DNA of 64,000 nucleotides. Origin: an uncultured Porphyromonadaceae bacterium (GTDB lineage Bacteria > Bacteroidota > Bacteroidia > Bacteroidales > Muribaculaceae). The stretch is from assembly GCA_902489275.1 (NCBI GenBank), contig CABTZK010000007.1:1-64000 (forward strand). Reading direction: 5' to 3'. The position numbers and the translations under genes were made by a program. A model generated the notes under the pieces. The model searched no databases. It saw only the letters and a list, made by a program, of their open reading frames with translations, and had not been told where the DNA came from. Shown piece after piece: positions 35,500 through 45,017 of this stretch (positions within the stretch are counted from its first letter, which is position 1; each line of letters opens with the position of its first letter).

Positions 35500-37749
35500 A
35501 TGACAGAAGCAGCAAAGATGAGTCCTCAAGAAGAGGAGGCGATGATTGACCAGGCCTACCAAGACCTGCTCAATGGCTACTTGTCAAGCAATCATCGCAA
35601 GAAAGTTGAAATCATCGAGAAGGCATTCAAGTTTGCCAAAGATGCGCACAGCGGCATCAGGCGCCGCTCGGGCGAGCCCTATATCATGCACCCCATAGCC
35701 GTGGCCACGATTGTGAGCCAAGAAGTTGGGCTGGGCTCTACCTCGATATGCGCCGCCCTACTTCACGATGTGGTTGAGGATACCGACTACAATATCGAGG
35801 ATATCGAGGCGCAATTTGGCTCTAAGATTGCCCAAATCGTCGAGGGTCTCACCAAGATTTCAGGCGGCATCTTTGGCGACCAGGCCTCGGCTCAGGCCGA
35901 GAACTTCAGGAAGCTGCTGCTGACGATGAGCAGCGACATCCGTGTGATACTCATCAAGATGGCCGACCGCCTCCACAACATGCGCACGCTGCAATCGATG
36001 CCCGCCGCCAAGCAATACAAGATTGCCGGCGAGACGATGTATATCTACGCCCCTCTGGCTCACCGCCTGGGGCTGTTTGCCATCAAGACCGAGCTTGAGG
36101 ACTTGAGTTTCAAATATGAGCACCCCGAAGCCTACAAGAGCATTCAAAACCACATTCGCGAATCGGCACCCCGCAACAAGGAGGTGTTCAGCCACTTTTC
36201 GGCACCCATTTGCAAGCGGCTCGACCAGTTAGGGCTCCAATATGAGTTCATGGCACGCACCAAGTCGTGCTACTCGATCTGGAAAAAAATGGAGTCGAAG
36301 CACATCCCGTTTGACGAGGTGTATGACTACTATGCGGCGCGCATCGTCTTTGAATGCCCCAACGAGGCCGACGAGAAACGCATCTGCTGGAACGTCTACA
36401 GCGAGATTACCGACCTCTACCGCCTGCATCCCGACCGGGTGCGCGACTGGGTCTCGACCCCCAAGGCCAACGGCTACCGCGCGCTCCACATCACCGTCAT
36501 GGGTCCTGACGGCAACTGGGTAGAAGTGCAGATACGCAGCCGCCGGATGGACGACATTGCCGAGCGCGGATTTGCCGCTCACTGGAAATACAAGATTGGC
36601 GAGGGCGAGGAGGAGAGCGAGCTTGAGGCCTGGCTGCAAACCATTGAGGACATCCTCAAGAACCCAGAACCCAACGCCATTGATTTCCTCGACACGATCA
36701 AGCTCAACCTTTTCTCCAGCGAGATTGTGGTGTTCACTCCCAAGGGCGACCTCATCACCCTGCCCAAAGACGCCTCGGTGCTGGACTTGGCATTCAACCT
36801 GCACACCGAGCTGGGGACACACTGCATCGCCGGGAAAATCAACCACAAGTTGATGCCGCTCTCCCACAAGCTGTCCAGCGGCGACCAGGTTGAGGTGCTC
36901 ACGAGCAAGAGCCAGCAGCCCTCTCCCGAATGGGAGAGCTTCCTGGTCACCGCCAAGGGGAAAACTCGCCTGCGCGCGGCCTTGCGCCACAACCGCCGGC
37001 AAGTGATCGAGGCGGGCGAGACCATGCTGCAATCGTTTCTTCAGAAAAACGACGTGCCTATCGACAACGTGACCATGAGCCGCCTGGTTTCGAGCGAGAA
37101 CATGGCCAACAAGGAGGAGTTGCTCTACAAGATAGGGAACAAGGAAATCGCCTTGTCGCAACAATTGCTGCGCACCGTGAAGAAGCAAGAGTCGCATGGC
37201 ATGCTCAGCAAGTTGATACACAGCACATTTGGCAACCGATCGAAGCAATCGGGAGCCGAGAAAGGCAAAGCAAGCCCCGTGCAGCAAGCCCCCATCGACA
37301 CCAAGCAGACCTACGTGCTCAAAACCATCAACGGAAAGCCAAACTACAAGATAGCCAACTGCTGCAACCCCATTCCTGGCGACGACGTGCTGGGATTTGT
37401 GACCCCGGGCAACGAGGTTGAGGTGCACCGCATGGAGTGCCCGACGGCGATGAAACTCAAGAGCAGCTACGGCGGACGCATCGTCCAGACCCAATGGGAC
37501 ACCCAGGCAAGCAAGTTCCTGGCATCCATCAGTATCGAGGGCATTGACCGCATGGGCATCTTGCAAGAACTCATTTACCTGATATCGACCAACTTGGCCA
37601 TCAATATCAGGAAGCTCAACATCTGGACGGAGCATGGCGTGTTTCACTGTGAACTTGACGTGCTCATTGAAGATGCCGATGTAGTGACCAGACTGTGCAA
37701 GCGACTGAAAAAAGTGAAAGGCGTGAACACCGCGACCCGCATCAGCTAA
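35500..37749 (+). CDS. Bifunctional (p)ppGpp synthetase/hydrolase RelA/SpoT
   Basis: 749 residues, full Rel length. In order: HD hydrolase domain (about 45-200, AALLHDVVEDTDY, MADRLHNMRTL), synthetase domain (about 240-350, with KANGYRALHITVMGPDG and VEVQIRSRRMDDIAERG), TGS (about 405-465, VVFTPKGDLITLPKDASVLD), a zinc-finger-like region (YKIANCCNPIPGDDVLGF) and a C-terminal ACT domain (about 670-745). Both catalytic centres look intact, so it should make and degrade the alarmone. Followed by the HD membrane gene after 25 bases. Confidence 0.96.
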   Translation: MTEAAKMSPQEEEAMIDQAYQDLLNGYLSSNHRKKVEIIEKAFKFAKDAHSGIRRRSGEPYIMHPIAVATIVSQEVGLGSTSICAALLHDVVEDTDYNIEDIEAQFGSKIAQIVEGLTKISGGIFGDQASAQAENFRKLLLTMSSDIRVILIKMADRLHNMRTLQSMPAAKQYKIAGETMYIYAPLAHRLGLFAIKTELEDLSFKYEHPEAYKSIQNHIRESAPRNKEVFSHFSAPICKRLDQLGLQYEFMARTKSCYSIWKKMESKHIPFDEVYDYYAARIVFECPNEADEKRICWNVYSEITDLYRLHPDRVRDWVSTPKANGYRALHITVMGPDGNWVEVQIRSRRMDDIAERGFAAHWKYKIGEGEEESELEAWLQTIEDILKNPEPNAIDFLDTIKLNLFSSEIVVFTPKGDLITLPKDASVLDLAFNLHTELGTHCIAGKINHKLMPLSHKLSSGDQVEVLTSKSQQPSPEWESFLVTAKGKTRLRAALRHNRRQVIEAGETMLQSFLQKNDVPIDNVTMSRLVSSENMANKEELLYKIGNKEIALSQQLLRTVKKQESHGMLSKLIHSTFGNRSKQSGAEKGKASPVQQAPIDTKQTYVLKTINGKPNYKIANCCNPIPGDDVLGFVTPGNEVEVHRMECPTAMKLKSSYGGRIVQTQWDTQASKFLASISIEGIDRMGILQELIYLISTNLAINIRKLNIWTEHGVFHCELDVLIEDADVVTRLCKRLKKVKGVNTATRIS

Positions 37750-37774
37750 ATCAAGACAAAAAGCATCACACCAC

Positions 37775-39871
37775 ATGGGAAAAACGACTCAAAATCATAT
37801 CATCATCCTGACCTTGTTCATGGTCACTACCGCTCTCATCACCGTGTTCCTGCCCAGCAAGAATTTCCAGGGGTTTAGCTACACGCTCGGGAAGCCATGG
37901 GCACACGCCATCCTCAAAGCGCCATTCGACATTCCCATCGAACTCGACTCGGCCGCCGCGCGGCATGTGACCGATAGCATCAACCAGAACACCGCAAAAA
38001 TTTACCGAAAGGACTACAACCTCATCAACAAGCAGCTCAACAAGCTGAATGTGGCGCTCAACAAGCAAGCCGGCATAGACGCGGCGACCCGGAAAACCAT
38101 TCTCGCCAAGGTGCACAAGCTCTACGAGGACGGCATCGTGGAAAACGACGTTTACGATCAAATCACGCAAGGCCACATCAAGGAAGTGCGCATCCTGGGC
38201 AACAAGGTGGCTGATGTGACCTCGACAAGCAAGATGAACTCGGCGCGCGAGGCCTACACCATGCTCGACACCATGCTCACAGGCTCAAAGTACCACGCGG
38301 CCATGTCGGCTGTTGCAATCTACAACTACCTGAAACCCGACCTGGCCTACGACTCCATCGAGAGCCAGAAACTGATTGACGACGCGCTGCAAAAGGCGCT
38401 AGCCCCCCGAGGCGTTGTGCAGACGGGCGAAAGCATCATTTTCCCTGGAAATATCGTGACCGCTGAAAAGTTTGCCATTCTGCAATCCTATGACCGCATG
38501 ATGAAAGAGCGGCAAATGCACAGCCAGGGCATCAACTATGGCATTTTGGGGCAATTTTGCTTCGTGGCCATCATGATGCTGGTGTCGTACATTTTCCTGC
38601 GCGTGATTCGCCCGCGCACCTTCCGCAACCTGCGCAAGATGGTGTTTGTGATCTCGTTTATCGCCTTGTTTATCATTGTTGTCGAGCTGGTGACAGGGTT
38701 CCGCGCCAACTACATCTCTCTCATCCCCTTTGCCATTGTTCCAATCATCCTCACCACCTTCTGCGACTCGCGCACCTCATTTTTCTTGCACATGGTCGTG
38801 GTGATTCTGTGCTCGCTTGTGGCGAAGGACCAGGCAGAGTTTATCGTGATGCAATTCTTGGCAGGCAATATCGCGATTATCTCTATTCGAGAGATGTCAC
38901 GCCGCTCTCAGCTGGCGCAATGCGCTTTCTACATTTTTTTGACTTACAGCATCATGGACATGACCTTCCGCGTGCTGCGCGAGGGGAACTTGAGCAACGC
39001 CTTTGCTGATCCAGGCTGGTGGCACGTGTTCCTCATGTTTGCGATCAATTGTGCCGTGCTGTCGTTTGCCTACATTCTTATTTTTGTCATCGAGAAGATT
39101 TTCGGTTTCACCTCGACCATGACGTTAGTCGAGTTGAGCGACATCAATTCCCCCGAATTGCGCGCCCTCTCGGAGTCCTGCCCAGGCACGTTCCAGCACT
39201 CCCTTCAGGTGGCCAATCTCGCCGCCGAGGCTGCTCACGAGATTGGGGCCAACGCTCAACTTGCCCGTGCAGGCGCGCTGTATCACGACATTGGCAAAAT
39301 CAACAACCCGGCATTTTTCACCGAGAACCAAATGGGCGTGAATCCGCACGACAGTCTCACGCCCGACCAGAGCGCCCGCATCGTCATCGACCACGTGGCC
39401 GATGGGCTCAAGCGCGCCGACAAGGCTCGCCTGCCCCAGGTCATCAAGGACTTTGTGGCTCAGCACCATGGCAAAAGCCGCACCAAATTCTTTTATACCA
39501 TGGCCTGCAAAGCCCATCCCGACCAAGTGATTGACCCGGCGCCCTACACCTATCCGGGTCCCAACCCTCTCAGCAAGGAGGCCGCCATTGTGATGATGGC
39601 CGACTCGTGCGAGGCTGCGGCCAAGAGCCTCACGCATCCCAGTGAAAAAGACATCAGCAATCTTGTGGAGAGAATCATCAACGGCCAGATTAGCGACGGA
39701 TTGCTCTCGGAGGCGCCCATCAGCTTTATCGACATTGGCATCATCAAGCAGACGTTTGTTGAGCGACTGCGCACGTTCTACCACATGCGTGTGTCCTATC
39801 CCGAAGATATCAAGCCCATTGCGCAAGTCAATGACACCGACGACGATATTGACGAGAGTCCCACTCATTAA
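37775..39871 (+). CDS. PgpH-like 7TM-HD phosphodiesterase
   Basis: 698 residues. One N-terminal helix (about 8-27), an extracytoplasmic 7TMR-HDED region (about 30-250), seven membrane helices (about 255-455) and a cytoplasmic HD domain (about 475-680, with FQHSLQVANLAAEAAHEIG, GALYHDIGKINNP and the His in FVAQHHGKSRT). The layout is that of PgpH, which degrades c-di-AMP. It is probably co-transcribed with rel/spoT, linking two nucleotide signals. Confidence 0.9.
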   Translation: MGKTTQNHIIILTLFMVTTALITVFLPSKNFQGFSYTLGKPWAHAILKAPFDIPIELDSAAARHVTDSINQNTAKIYRKDYNLINKQLNKLNVALNKQAGIDAATRKTILAKVHKLYEDGIVENDVYDQITQGHIKEVRILGNKVADVTSTSKMNSAREAYTMLDTMLTGSKYHAAMSAVAIYNYLKPDLAYDSIESQKLIDDALQKALAPRGVVQTGESIIFPGNIVTAEKFAILQSYDRMMKERQMHSQGINYGILGQFCFVAIMMLVSYIFLRVIRPRTFRNLRKMVFVISFIALFIIVVELVTGFRANYISLIPFAIVPIILTTFCDSRTSFFLHMVVVILCSLVAKDQAEFIVMQFLAGNIAIISIREMSRRSQLAQCAFYIFLTYSIMDMTFRVLREGNLSNAFADPGWWHVFLMFAINCAVLSFAYILIFVIEKIFGFTSTMTLVELSDINSPELRALSESCPGTFQHSLQVANLAAEAAHEIGANAQLARAGALYHDIGKINNPAFFTENQMGVNPHDSLTPDQSARIVIDHVADGLKRADKARLPQVIKDFVAQHHGKSRTKFFYTMACKAHPDQVIDPAPYTYPGPNPLSKEAAIVMMADSCEAAAKSLTHPSEKDISNLVERIINGQISDGLLSEAPISFIDIGIIKQTFVERLRTFYHMRVSYPEDIKPIAQVNDTDDDIDESPTH

Positions 39872-39963
39872 ACAGCCCCTCCCCTCCTCACCACGGTTTG
39901 ACCGTTGACATGCAGTTCAGCGCATTCTATTTGTAACGCTCTTGCAACAAAAACATTGAAGAC

Positions 39964-40479
39964 ATGACTTTTTTCACGATACTTCTCATCTTAGCCATCG
40001 CCAGCCTGGCAGGGGCCATCGTGCTATCGCTCAAGCCCTGGTGGGTGGCGGCAGTGCCTGCCCTGGCGGGCATGCTGCTCTTGCAATGGGGGGCATGGCT
40101 CAACCTGCCCACATGGAAACTGTGGAGCTGGGGCGGCGCGACCCTTGTGGTGGTGGCCATCCGATACCTCTCGCCCTCGGGAGAGCCCGATGGCCGCAAC
40201 ACCTCCAACATCTACATCGGCTTGGGGTCGATGGCTGGCGCGCTGCTTGGCCTGCTGGCAGGCATCAACTATATCCTGGCAGGCACAATCATAGGCGCGG
40301 TGATGGGTGCCATGGCCTACAGCCGCACGCCTCACGGCCGCTGGATCAAAATGGGCAGGAACACCTTGATTCAGTACTTCTGCGCCAAGTGCCTGCCCAC
40401 CATTGTGGCCGTTGCCATGATTGGCACCTGCGCCGAGGGGCTACTATTTTATTTAGAAACATTTTATCACTACCAATGA
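39964..40479 (+). CDS. Small inner membrane protein, DUF456-like
   Basis: 171 residues with four or five predicted membrane helices, Gly/Ala-rich (GLGSMAGALLGLLAGINYIL, GTIIGAVMGAMAYS). The gly-rich hairpin is like DUF456 proteins, but I am not sure of the family. Its stop overlaps the ATG of the next gene (ATGA at 40476-40479). Confidence 0.65.
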   Translation: MTFFTILLILAIASLAGAIVLSLKPWWVAAVPALAGMLLLQWGAWLNLPTWKLWSWGGATLVVVAIRYLSPSGEPDGRNTSNIYIGLGSMAGALLGLLAGINYILAGTIIGAVMGAMAYSRTPHGRWIKMGRNTLIQYFCAKCLPTIVAVAMIGTCAEGLLFYLETFYHYQ

Positions 40480-41189
40480 GCAAAAGAACATACACAATGA
40501 TGACACTCACCGCCTTGGCGCTGGCCTTATTCTCGTTTCAGGCCACCGCCAAGCAGAAGGTGACTGCCAAGACAGTTGACTTCGATCGCGTGAAGAAAGT
40601 GACGCAAGACCCTGCCTCACGCTTCTATTTCCCTAATCTTGTGAAGCTCTACATGAGCAACACCGACACCACGATGACACTTGAGGACTATCGCACCCTC
40701 TACTATGGCTACATGTACCAGGAGGACTATAACCCCTATCGCAAGTCGATCTACAGCGACAAGGTGGAGAATCTCTACTACAAGAAGGAGCTGTCGCGCG
40801 CCGAGTGCGACAGCATCGAGAAATATGCCGACCTCTCGTTAGGCGACAACCTGTTTGACTTCGAGCAGATGACCTACTACATTTATGCGTTGAAAATGAA
40901 GAAAAAATACACGCGCCACGACGTGCGGCTCAAGAAGATGGGCCGCCTCTACGAGGCCATCATCTCAAGCGGCGAGGGCACGAGGGAGAACCCGTGGGTG
41001 GTGATTTGCCCCATGCACGAGTATGACGTGGTTAACTTCTTGGGCTATGTGGCCACCGAGCAGCAAAACATTGACGGCAAGCTCGACTACATCAAGGTTG
41101 AGCCAAAGGAGGGGAGCAAAATCGAGGGGTTCTATTTCGATATTTCCAGGATGCTGCTTGAGGCCAAGCGAAAAGGCTATGACGAATGA
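40476..41189 (+). CDS. DUF4919-type secreted protein
   Basis: 237 residues from the ATG overlapping the previous stop. A signal peptide (MTLTALALALFSFQATA) is preceded by a short N-terminal extension. The mature part has the pattern VDFDRVKKVTQDPASRFYFP, DYRTLYYGYMYQEDYNPY and GEGTRENPWVVICPMHEYD, which I recognise as DUF4919 of Bacteroidetes. No function is established. Translational coupling with the membrane protein suggests a joint envelope role. Confidence 0.75.
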   Translation: MSKRTYTMMTLTALALALFSFQATAKQKVTAKTVDFDRVKKVTQDPASRFYFPNLVKLYMSNTDTTMTLEDYRTLYYGYMYQEDYNPYRKSIYSDKVENLYYKKELSRAECDSIEKYADLSLGDNLFDFEQMTYYIYALKMKKKYTRHDVRLKKMGRLYEAIISSGEGTRENPWVVICPMHEYDVVNFLGYVATEQQNIDGKLDYIKVEPKEGSKIEGFYFDISRMLLEAKRKGYDE

Positions 41190-41231
41190 CCCCTCGGGCT
41201 CATGGCTCTGACACTAAATACTGCAACACAC

Positions 41232-42464
41232 ATGACAACGATAGAACAAGTTCAACACCTCAAAATCTCAAACTTCGACTACCCGCTCCCCGACGAGCGC
41301 ATTGCCAAGCATCCCCTCAAGGAACGTGAACAATGCAAGTTGCTCACGTTCAGCCCCTCGAAAGGGATTGGCGAGGGGCATTTCTATGACATCCCCGCCT
41401 TGCTGCCACAAGGCTGCATGCTCGTGTACAACAACACGCGCGTGATTAATGCGCGCATGCGCTTCCGCAAGGAAACGGGGTCGATGATCGAGATCTTCTG
41501 CCTGGAGCCTGCACGGCCATGCGACTATGAGCAGATTTTCCAAACGACCGACACCTGCACGTGGCTGTGCTTAGTGGGCAACAGCAAGCGCTGGAGGCAA
41601 GGGGCGCTCAAGGGGCAGGTGAACATTGACGGCGAGGTGGTGAACGTGACCGCCACCCGCGGCGAGCACCACGGCAACTCCTTTGAAATCACCTTTTCCT
41701 GGGACAAGGGCGACGTGACCTTTGCCACGCTGCTCGACGCCATTGGCGAGATTCCCATTCCACCCTACCTGAACCGCGACACCGAGGAAAGCGACCGGAC
41801 CGACTACCAGACGGTTTACAGCCACATTGACGGCAGCGTGGCAGCGCCAACGGCCGGGCTGCATTTCACCAACGAGCTCCTGGCCGAGTGCGACCGGCGC
41901 GGCATCACACGCCGAGAGCTCACGCTGCACGTGGGCGCAGGCACGTTTCAGCCCGTGAAGAGCGAGCACATCGGCGAGCACGAGATGCACTACGAGTTTA
42001 TCGCGGTGAAGCGGTCGCTGCTCAACGACATGCTCAACGCCACGCGGCCCATCGTGGCCGTGGGCACCACCAGCGTGCGCACGTTAGAGAGCCTCTACTA
42101 CATCGGCCAAGTGCTGGAAACCTGCCCCGATGCCGATGCCGAGCAGCTCACCGTGCGCCAGTGGATGCCCTACTCCACGCCCTGCAACATCTCGACGAGA
42201 AAAGCGCTGCAAAACATCATCGGCTACCTCGACCGGCATCATACCGACACCTACATAGGCAGCACACAGCTGATGATTGCGCCTGGATTCCTGTACCGCG
42301 TCGTGGAAGGCATGATCACCAACTTCCACCAGCCGCAAAGCACCCTGCTGCTGCTGGTATCGGCTTTCGTTGGCGACGACAACTGGCGCCCCATCTACAA
42401 CTATGCCTTGGAACACGGCTTCCGCTTCTTGAGCTATGGCGACGCCTGCCTATTCCTCAAGTAG
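41232..42464 (+). CDS. queA: S-adenosylmethionine:tRNA ribosyltransferase-isomerase
   Basis: 410 residues from ATG 41232, which precedes the conserved start (ISNFDYPLPDERIAKHPLKE). An ATG at 41202 would add ten residues. Family motifs: VYNNTRVINARMRF, IPIPPYLNR, SVAAPTAGLHFT, LHVGAGTFQPV, HEMHYEF, AVGTTSVRTLES and ITNFHQPQSTLLLLVSAF. It adds the ribosyl group of SAM to preQ1 in tRNA to form epoxyqueuosine. Confidence 0.97.
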   Translation: MTTIEQVQHLKISNFDYPLPDERIAKHPLKEREQCKLLTFSPSKGIGEGHFYDIPALLPQGCMLVYNNTRVINARMRFRKETGSMIEIFCLEPARPCDYEQIFQTTDTCTWLCLVGNSKRWRQGALKGQVNIDGEVVNVTATRGEHHGNSFEITFSWDKGDVTFATLLDAIGEIPIPPYLNRDTEESDRTDYQTVYSHIDGSVAAPTAGLHFTNELLAECDRRGITRRELTLHVGAGTFQPVKSEHIGEHEMHYEFIAVKRSLLNDMLNATRPIVAVGTTSVRTLESLYYIGQVLETCPDADAEQLTVRQWMPYSTPCNISTRKALQNIIGYLDRHHTDTYIGSTQLMIAPGFLYRVVEGMITNFHQPQSTLLLLVSAFVGDDNWRPIYNYALEHGFRFLSYGDACLFLK

Positions 42465-42530
42465 AGCCCGCACAAACGCAAGTTCCCCTAAAAAAAGACA
42501 AACTTTATCTCAACAAGACAAGAACACACA

Positions 42531-44804
42531 ATGAAGATGCGCAAATTGCTTTTAACCCTCCTACTGCCTGTAGCCTGCCTGGCCATGGCAACCGACTATG
42601 TAGACTACGTGAACCCACTCATGGGCACCGACTCGCAAGCGGAGCTCTCATCGGGGAACACCTACCCCGCTATCGCCTTGCCCTGGGGGATGAACTGCTG
42701 GGTGCCGCAAACTGGCAAGAATGGCGATGGCTGGCAATACCGCTATGGCGACAAGCGAATCAGAGGCTTCAAGCAGACCCACCAACCCAGCCCGTGGCTT
42801 AATGACTACGGCACGTTCTCGCTAATGCCCACCGTGGGCACACCCACCTTTGACGAGGAACAGCGCGCCAGCTGGTTCTCGCACAAGAGCGAGGTGGCCA
42901 AGCCCTACTACTACAGCGTTTACCTGGCCGACCACAACGTGACCGCCGAAATGACATCGACCAACCGCTGCGCCATGATGCAGTTCACCTTTCCCGAGAC
43001 CGACAAGGCCAACGTGGTGATTGACGCATTCGACAAGGGGTCGTATGTGAAGATTTTCCCCCAGCAGCGCATGGTGGCCGGCTGCACCGTGAAGCACCAC
43101 GGCGGCATGCCCGAGGCCGACAACTTTGGCAACTTCTTTGTGATTGTCTTTGACCATCCTTTTTCGGCCAGCTGGGTCATCAAGAATGGCAGGTTCACAC
43201 TCACTCCCGAGGTGCAATGCGACCACGCGGGCGCTGTGGTGCAATTCAAGACCAAGCGGGGCGAGAAGGTGCACGCCCGCATCGCGTCATCGTTCATCAG
43301 CTATGACCAGGCGCTCGTCAACATGAACGAGCTGGGGCGCATGAGCTTTGAGCAGCTCAAGCAGCAAAACCGGCAGCAATGGAACGAGGCGCTGAGCCGC
43401 ATTGAAGTCAAAGACGACCATACCGAGGCGCTGCACACGTTCTACAGCTGCCTGTACCGCAGCATGCTGTTTCCCCGACGTTTCTACGAGGTTACCGATA
43501 GCGGGAAAGTGGTGCACTGGAGTCCCTACAATGGGGAGGTGAAACCCGGCTTCATGTTCACCGACACGGGATTTTGGGACACCTACCGCTGCCTGTTCCC
43601 ATTCCTGAACCTGATGTTCCCTAACGTGAGCAAAAAAGTGCAAGACGGACTCGTTCATGCCTACGAAGAGAGCGGTTTCTTGCCCGAGTGGGCAAGCCCT
43701 GGCCACCGCAACAGCATGGTGGGCAACAGCAGCGCCTCGGTGGTGGCCGATGCCTACTTGTCGGGGCTGGACGGCTACCGCATCGACACGCTGTGGGCTG
43801 CCGTGAAGCACGGTGCCAATGCCCTGCATCCCAAGGTGAAATCGACTGGCCGGCTGGGGCATGAGCTATACAACAAACTGGGCTATGTGCCTTGCGACGC
43901 TGGCATCACCGAAAGCGTGTCGCGCACGCTGGAATATGCCTACGACGACTGGTGCATCTACCAGCTGGGCAAGAAGTTAGGGAAACCTGAAAACGAAATC
44001 GCCATCTACGCCCAACGCGCCATGAACTACAAGAACGTTTTTGACCCTGAGACCGGCCTCATGCGGGGGCGCTTGCAAAACGGTCGATTCCAAGCGCCGT
44101 TCAACCCGCTCAAGTGGGGCGACGCTTTCACCGAGGGCAACGCCTGGCACTACACGTGGAGCGTGCTTCACGACCCGCAAGGACTCATCGGCCTGATGGG
44201 CGGAAAAGCAAGATTCAACCAAATGCTTGACTCGGTGTTCACCATTCCACCCACCTACGACGACAGCTACTATGGCCACACGATACACAAAATCAGAGAG
44301 ATGCAGGTGATGAACATGGGTAACTATGCCCACGGCAACCAGCCCGTGCAACACCTCGCCTACCTCTACAACTGGAGCGGACAGCCCTGGAAAACGCAAT
44401 ACTGGGTGCGGCAAGTGATGAGCCGCCTCTACGCTCCCACTCCCGATGGCTATTGCGGCGACGAGGACAATGGGCAAATTTCGGCCTGGTATGTGTTCTC
44501 GGCACTCGGGTTCTATCCCGTCTGCCCTGGCAGCGGGCAATATGCGCTGGGGTCCCCTTGCTTCAACAAAGTGACCTTGCATCTTGAAAATGGGAAAACG
44601 GTTGACATCGAGACCAAAGGCGCAGGATGCTACATTGGCAAGATGAAACTCAACGGAAAGACCTATACCCGAAACTATATCACCCTGCGCGATTTAGAGC
44701 AAGGCGCTAAAATCAAGTTCGAGATGACCGAAATGCCCAATCGGCAGCGAGGCATCCAAGCCGAGGACGCGCCCTACTCCTTCAGCAGCGAGAAAGCAAA
44801 ATGA
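42531..44804 (+). CDS. GH92 family glycosidase (alpha-mannosidase type)
   Basis: 757 residues. Signal peptide (MKMRKLLLTLLLPVACLAMA), N-terminal beta-sandwich (about 25-260, YVNPLMGTDS, NTYPAIALPWGMN) and an (alpha/alpha)6 domain. The catalytic-region motifs are EGNAWHYTWSVLHDPQGL and DEDNGQISAWYVFSALGFYPV. GH92 enzymes are calcium-dependent exo-alpha-mannosidases used on host or fungal mannan-type glycans. Exported, with no lipobox, so probably periplasmic. It stands alone on the plus strand and is not tied to the SusC/SusD operon. Confidence 0.95.
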   Translation: MKMRKLLLTLLLPVACLAMATDYVDYVNPLMGTDSQAELSSGNTYPAIALPWGMNCWVPQTGKNGDGWQYRYGDKRIRGFKQTHQPSPWLNDYGTFSLMPTVGTPTFDEEQRASWFSHKSEVAKPYYYSVYLADHNVTAEMTSTNRCAMMQFTFPETDKANVVIDAFDKGSYVKIFPQQRMVAGCTVKHHGGMPEADNFGNFFVIVFDHPFSASWVIKNGRFTLTPEVQCDHAGAVVQFKTKRGEKVHARIASSFISYDQALVNMNELGRMSFEQLKQQNRQQWNEALSRIEVKDDHTEALHTFYSCLYRSMLFPRRFYEVTDSGKVVHWSPYNGEVKPGFMFTDTGFWDTYRCLFPFLNLMFPNVSKKVQDGLVHAYEESGFLPEWASPGHRNSMVGNSSASVVADAYLSGLDGYRIDTLWAAVKHGANALHPKVKSTGRLGHELYNKLGYVPCDAGITESVSRTLEYAYDDWCIYQLGKKLGKPENEIAIYAQRAMNYKNVFDPETGLMRGRLQNGRFQAPFNPLKWGDAFTEGNAWHYTWSVLHDPQGLIGLMGGKARFNQMLDSVFTIPPTYDDSYYGHTIHKIREMQVMNMGNYAHGNQPVQHLAYLYNWSGQPWKTQYWVRQVMSRLYAPTPDGYCGDEDNGQISAWYVFSALGFYPVCPGSGQYALGSPCFNKVTLHLENGKTVDIETKGAGCYIGKMKLNGKTYTRNYITLRDLEQGAKIKFEMTEMPNRQRGIQAEDAPYSFSSEKAK

Positions 44805-44832
44805 CTGGGGGCGACCCAACTCGAAACGAAGT

Positions 44833-44848
44833 GTTAAGGTACCTTAAC
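44833..44848. promoter_or_regulatory. Perfect 16-bp palindrome
   Basis: GTTAAGGTACCTTAAC is perfectly self-complementary. It lies 29 bases after the GH92 stop and just upstream of the two operator-like palindromes. It could be a regulator site or an RNA 3'-end element. Confidence 0.45.
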
Positions 44849-44857
44849 CAGAAAACG

Positions 44858-44871
44858 TATCGCAAGCGATA
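44858..44871. promoter_or_regulatory. Operator-like palindrome, distal copy
   Basis: TATCGCAAGCGATA is an inverted repeat with a two-base centre. It is the exact reverse complement of the core of the palindrome at 44899-44916, with centres 43 bases apart, about four helical turns. Probably bound by the same dimeric repressor. Confidence 0.65.
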
Positions 44872-44898
44872 GAGTATAAAAGACGTTAATTGTTCGCC

Positions 44899-44916
44899 TA
44901 TATCGCTTGCGATATA
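44899..44916. promoter_or_regulatory. Operator-like palindrome overlapping the peroxidase promoter
   Basis: TATATCGCTTGCGATATA: 8-bp arms around a two-base centre, covering the -33 element (TTGC 44907-44910). Binding here would block RNA polymerase. The likely binder is the OhrR-like regulator at 45728-46171, by proximity only. Confidence 0.7.
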
Positions 44917-44936
44917 AAAAGCTTGACTTATCTTTG
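44907..44936 (+). promoter_or_regulatory. Promoter of the glutathione peroxidase gene
   Basis: TTGC (44907-44910), an 18-base spacer and TATCTTTG (44929-44936). The ATG at 45018 lies 81 bases downstream. Confidence 0.7.
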
Positions 44937-45017
44937 CATCGGCGAAGAGAGAAACACGGCCTGTTTCCCTGAAGCGCTAAAAACGAAACACGAACAACGA
45001 AAAAACACCAAAAGAAG

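Noticed and set aside
36229..37776. 515-codon open frame on the minus strand
   Set aside because: A shadow of rel/spoT; no promoter or protein-like sequence.
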